Assembly (NCBI RefSeq): GCF_000373985.1
Contig: NZ_KB892990.1
Span: 69,678 to 77,805, forward strand
Length of the DNA: 8,128 bases
Reading direction: 5' to 3'
DNA from: Desulfobacter curvatus DSM 3379
Lineage (GTDB): Bacteria > Desulfobacterota > Desulfobacteria > Desulfobacterales > Desulfobacteraceae
The position numbers and the translations under genes were made by a program. This document shows, in pieces, positions 6,735 to 8,128 of the stretch. The notes under the pieces are model-generated. The model saw nothing but the letters and a program-made list of their open reading frames with translations. It was not told where the DNA came from and searched no databases. Every line of letters starts with the position of its first letter. The first letter of the stretch is position 1.

Positions 6735-7856
6735 ATGAAAAAACTGCCTGTCGGAATCAGCAGTTTCAGAAAAATCAGAGAACAAGGATGTGCCTATGTC
6801 GATAAATCACGGTTTGTTCATGCCTTGGCAGAAATGGGAACATACTACTTTCTTTCCCGTCCCAGGCGTTTTGGGAAATCCTTATTTATTGACACCCTCA
6901 AGACGGCGTTCGAGGCCGATAAAAATCTTTTCCGGGGACTGTGGTTATATGCCAACTGGGATTGGGAAAAGCGCTATCCGGTGATCCATATCTCCTTTGC
7001 TGAAGGCGTTCTCAAAAGCAGGGAGGAACTGGACAGGAAGATATTTGAACTGATTGAAGGCAATCAAAAAAGATTAGGGGTCGAATGCCGGTACAAAGAC
7101 AGCGTTTCCGGTTGTTTCAGTGACCTTATTCAAAGATCAAGTGAAAAATACGGTCTTCGTGCTGTAATCCTGATTGATGAATATGACAAGCCTATCCTGG
7201 ATAATATTATAACACCCAAAATCGCGGAAGAGATGCGTGAAGGACTGAAAAATTTTTATTCCGTGATCAAAGGACAGGATGCCAATCTGCGCTTCGTCTT
7301 TCTCACCGGCGTATCCAAGTTTTCCAAGGTAAGCCTGTTTTCAGGGCTGAACAACCTGACCGATATCACGCTGGATGCTGAATATTCCGCGATCTGCGGC
7401 TATACGGAACTGGAGATGGTTTCAGTATTTTCAGAGCGTCTGGAAAACAAATCCCTGGAAGATATCCGCAAATGGTACAACGGCTATGCCTGGCTCGGAG
7501 AAAAAGTATACAACCCTTTCAGCATCCTCCACTACCTTCGTGCCGGGAAATTCCGCAACTATTGGTTTGAGACGGGCACCCCCACATTTTTGATAAATCT
7601 TTTAAAGAAAAATCAATATTATATCCCGGATATTGAGAACATCGAGGCGTCCGAAACCCTGATCGGCGCATTTGATATTGACTTTATCACGCCTGAAAAC
7701 CTCCTTTTCCAGGCAGGCTATCTCACAATCGTCCATGACCGCAGGGTGGCGGGGAAAATTTTCTATAAGCTTCAATACCCAAACATGGAGGTGAAGGCCA
7801 GTTTATCGGATTATATCCTGAACAGATACTCCCATGACCCCGGATGGCCACTTTAA
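6735..7856 (+). CDS. AAA-ATPase-like protein (DUF1703-type family), 3' end lost to an IS21 insertion
   Basis: The start has a clear GGAGG at 6723-6727. The product matches the AAA-ATPase-like family. It opens with LPVGISSFRKIREQGCAYVDKS, then has the family's Walker A version RPRRFGKSL (residues 42-50), Walker B with AVILIDEYDKP (143-153), and the sensor-like FVFLTGVSKFSKVSLFSGL (187-205). The NPFSILHYL and YWFETGTPTFLI motifs come next. These proteins normally run past 500 residues and end in a PD-(D/E)XK nuclease domain. This one stops at 373, just after EVKASLSDYILN. The last three residues (WPL) and the TAA are encoded by the IS end beginning near 7845, so the nuclease half is absent. The cellular role of the family is not settled; genomes often carry many copies. 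The ATPase core looks undamaged, so a truncated product might still be made, but function is doubtful. Confidence 0.85.
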   Translation: MKKLPVGISSFRKIREQGCAYVDKSRFVHALAEMGTYYFLSRPRRFGKSLFIDTLKTAFEADKNLFRGLWLYANWDWEKRYPVIHISFAEGVLKSREELDRKIFELIEGNQKRLGVECRYKDSVSGCFSDLIQRSSEKYGLRAVILIDEYDKPILDNIITPKIAEEMREGLKNFYSVIKGQDANLRFVFLTGVSKFSKVSLFSGLNNLTDITLDAEYSAICGYTELEMVSVFSERLENKSLEDIRKWYNGYAWLGEKVYNPFSILHYLRAGKFRNYWFETGTPTFLINLLKKNQYYIPDIENIEASETLIGAFDIDFITPENLLFQAGYLTIVHDRRVAGKIFYKLQYPNMEVKASLSDYILNRYSHDPGWPL

Positions 7857-7889
7857 AATCCCCCACCCGTGGCCGGGTCAAAATCCCCC
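7845..7889. repeat. IS21 terminal repeats (two 20-bp direct copies)
   Basis: Copies at 7845-7864 and 7870-7889 both begin TGGCC and end AAAATCCCCC, differing mainly in the few middle bases, with starts 25 bp apart. Repeated terminal blocks of this type are the transposase-binding sites of IS21-family elements. The outer copy also supplies the TAA that ends the truncated ATPase reading frame. Confidence 0.7.
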
Positions 7890-7947
7890 GGCGGCAGAAT
7901 ATTGAGATCTAAGTTATTCTCTTAATATCTTCCATTTTTTCCTTTTT

Positions 7948-8128
7948 TCATCCCTCCCTATTGTCGCGCAGCTGAGAGAGCCGGTTGGCAGCCTCTTTGA
8001 GTCGGTAACTCTTCCCTTCAAATTTCAGCAGATGACCATGGTGAAGCAACCGGTCCAGTATGGCCGATGATGCGGCATTGTCTTTGAGAAGCAGGCCCCA
8101 GTCTTCAATGGGGCGATTTGAAGTGATC
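7948..8128 (-). CDS. istB: IstB-like ATP-binding transposition helper, C-terminal 59 residues
   Basis: The minus strand is open from the window edge to a TGA at 7948-7950. It reads ITSNRPIEDWG at the left, then ASSAILDRLLHHGHLLKFEGKSYRLKEA, which is the hallmark end of IstB. IstB is an AAA+ ATPase that assists the IstA transposase in choosing and capturing target DNA. The Walker motifs and the start lie outside the window, as does istA. The short tail after the KSYRLKEA motif is normal for the family. Nothing visible suggests inactivation. Confidence 0.93.
   Translation of the reverse strand, partial: ITSNRPIEDWGLLLKDNAASSAILDRLLHHGHLLKFEGKSYRLKEAANRLSQLRDNREG

Larger units (their letters stand above)
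7845..8128 (-). mobile_element. IS21-family insertion sequence, istB-side end, incomplete at window edge
   Basis: The element begins at about 7845 with TGGCCAC, fitting the TG terminus common in IS21 elements, right where the ATPase reading frame loses its family resemblance. The end carries two spaced copies of a 20-bp repeat, and inside lies the C-terminus of IstB reading toward the end, the expected istA-istB order. The intervening 7890-7947 is non-coding. The far end, istA, most of istB and the target duplication lie outside the window. The exact boundary is an inference and could be off by a few bases. Confidence 0.82.

Overview
The window looks like an accessory region of a Gram-negative chromosome. 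The tripartite RND efflux operon with an outer-membrane factor requires an outer membrane. The style of the efflux proteins and the mix of Fic, AAA-ATPase/PD-(D/E)XK and IS21 genes suggest a sulfate-reducing Desulfobacterota (Desulfobacteraceae-like) genome, but this taxonomic guess is inference from family resemblance only.

Bases 1-4920, all minus strand, hold a regulator plus an efflux operon. An AraC-family activator (3928-4920) is followed by a 270-base gap and then by outer-membrane factor, membrane-fusion protein and RND pump genes, which are tightly packed (3-base gap, then a TAATG stop/start overlap). The gap holds a perfect 9-bp direct repeat with a 21-bp period, placed just upstream of a plausible activator-dependent promoter. 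This is a good candidate operator for the AraC protein. The operon appears to be decaying. The RND gene has a +1 frameshift in a nine-G tract and an in-frame TGA further on, and it runs off the window at base 1. The outer-membrane factor has no visible signal peptide or lipobox.

Bases 4921-5350 hold the AraC upstream region and a 72-codon minus-strand remnant of a PD-(D/E)XK nuclease domain, the C-terminal type found in AAA-ATPase-like/DUF1703 proteins. A strong sigma70-like promoter facing right lies inside this remnant and probably drives the next gene.

Bases 5351-7856, plus strand, hold an intact Fic-domain protein with its own inhibitory motif and a C-terminal winged helix. It is followed by an AAA-ATPase-like gene of the same family as the remnant. 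That gene is cut off before its nuclease domain by an IS21-family insertion that starts at about 7845 and continues past the window end. Only the end repeats and the last 59 residues of IstB are visible.

Taken together, the left half is a regulated drug/metabolite efflux locus that may be inactivated. The right half is a patch of toxin-like and ATPase/nuclease genes reshaped by insertion and deletion. No RNA genes or CRISPR arrays were seen.
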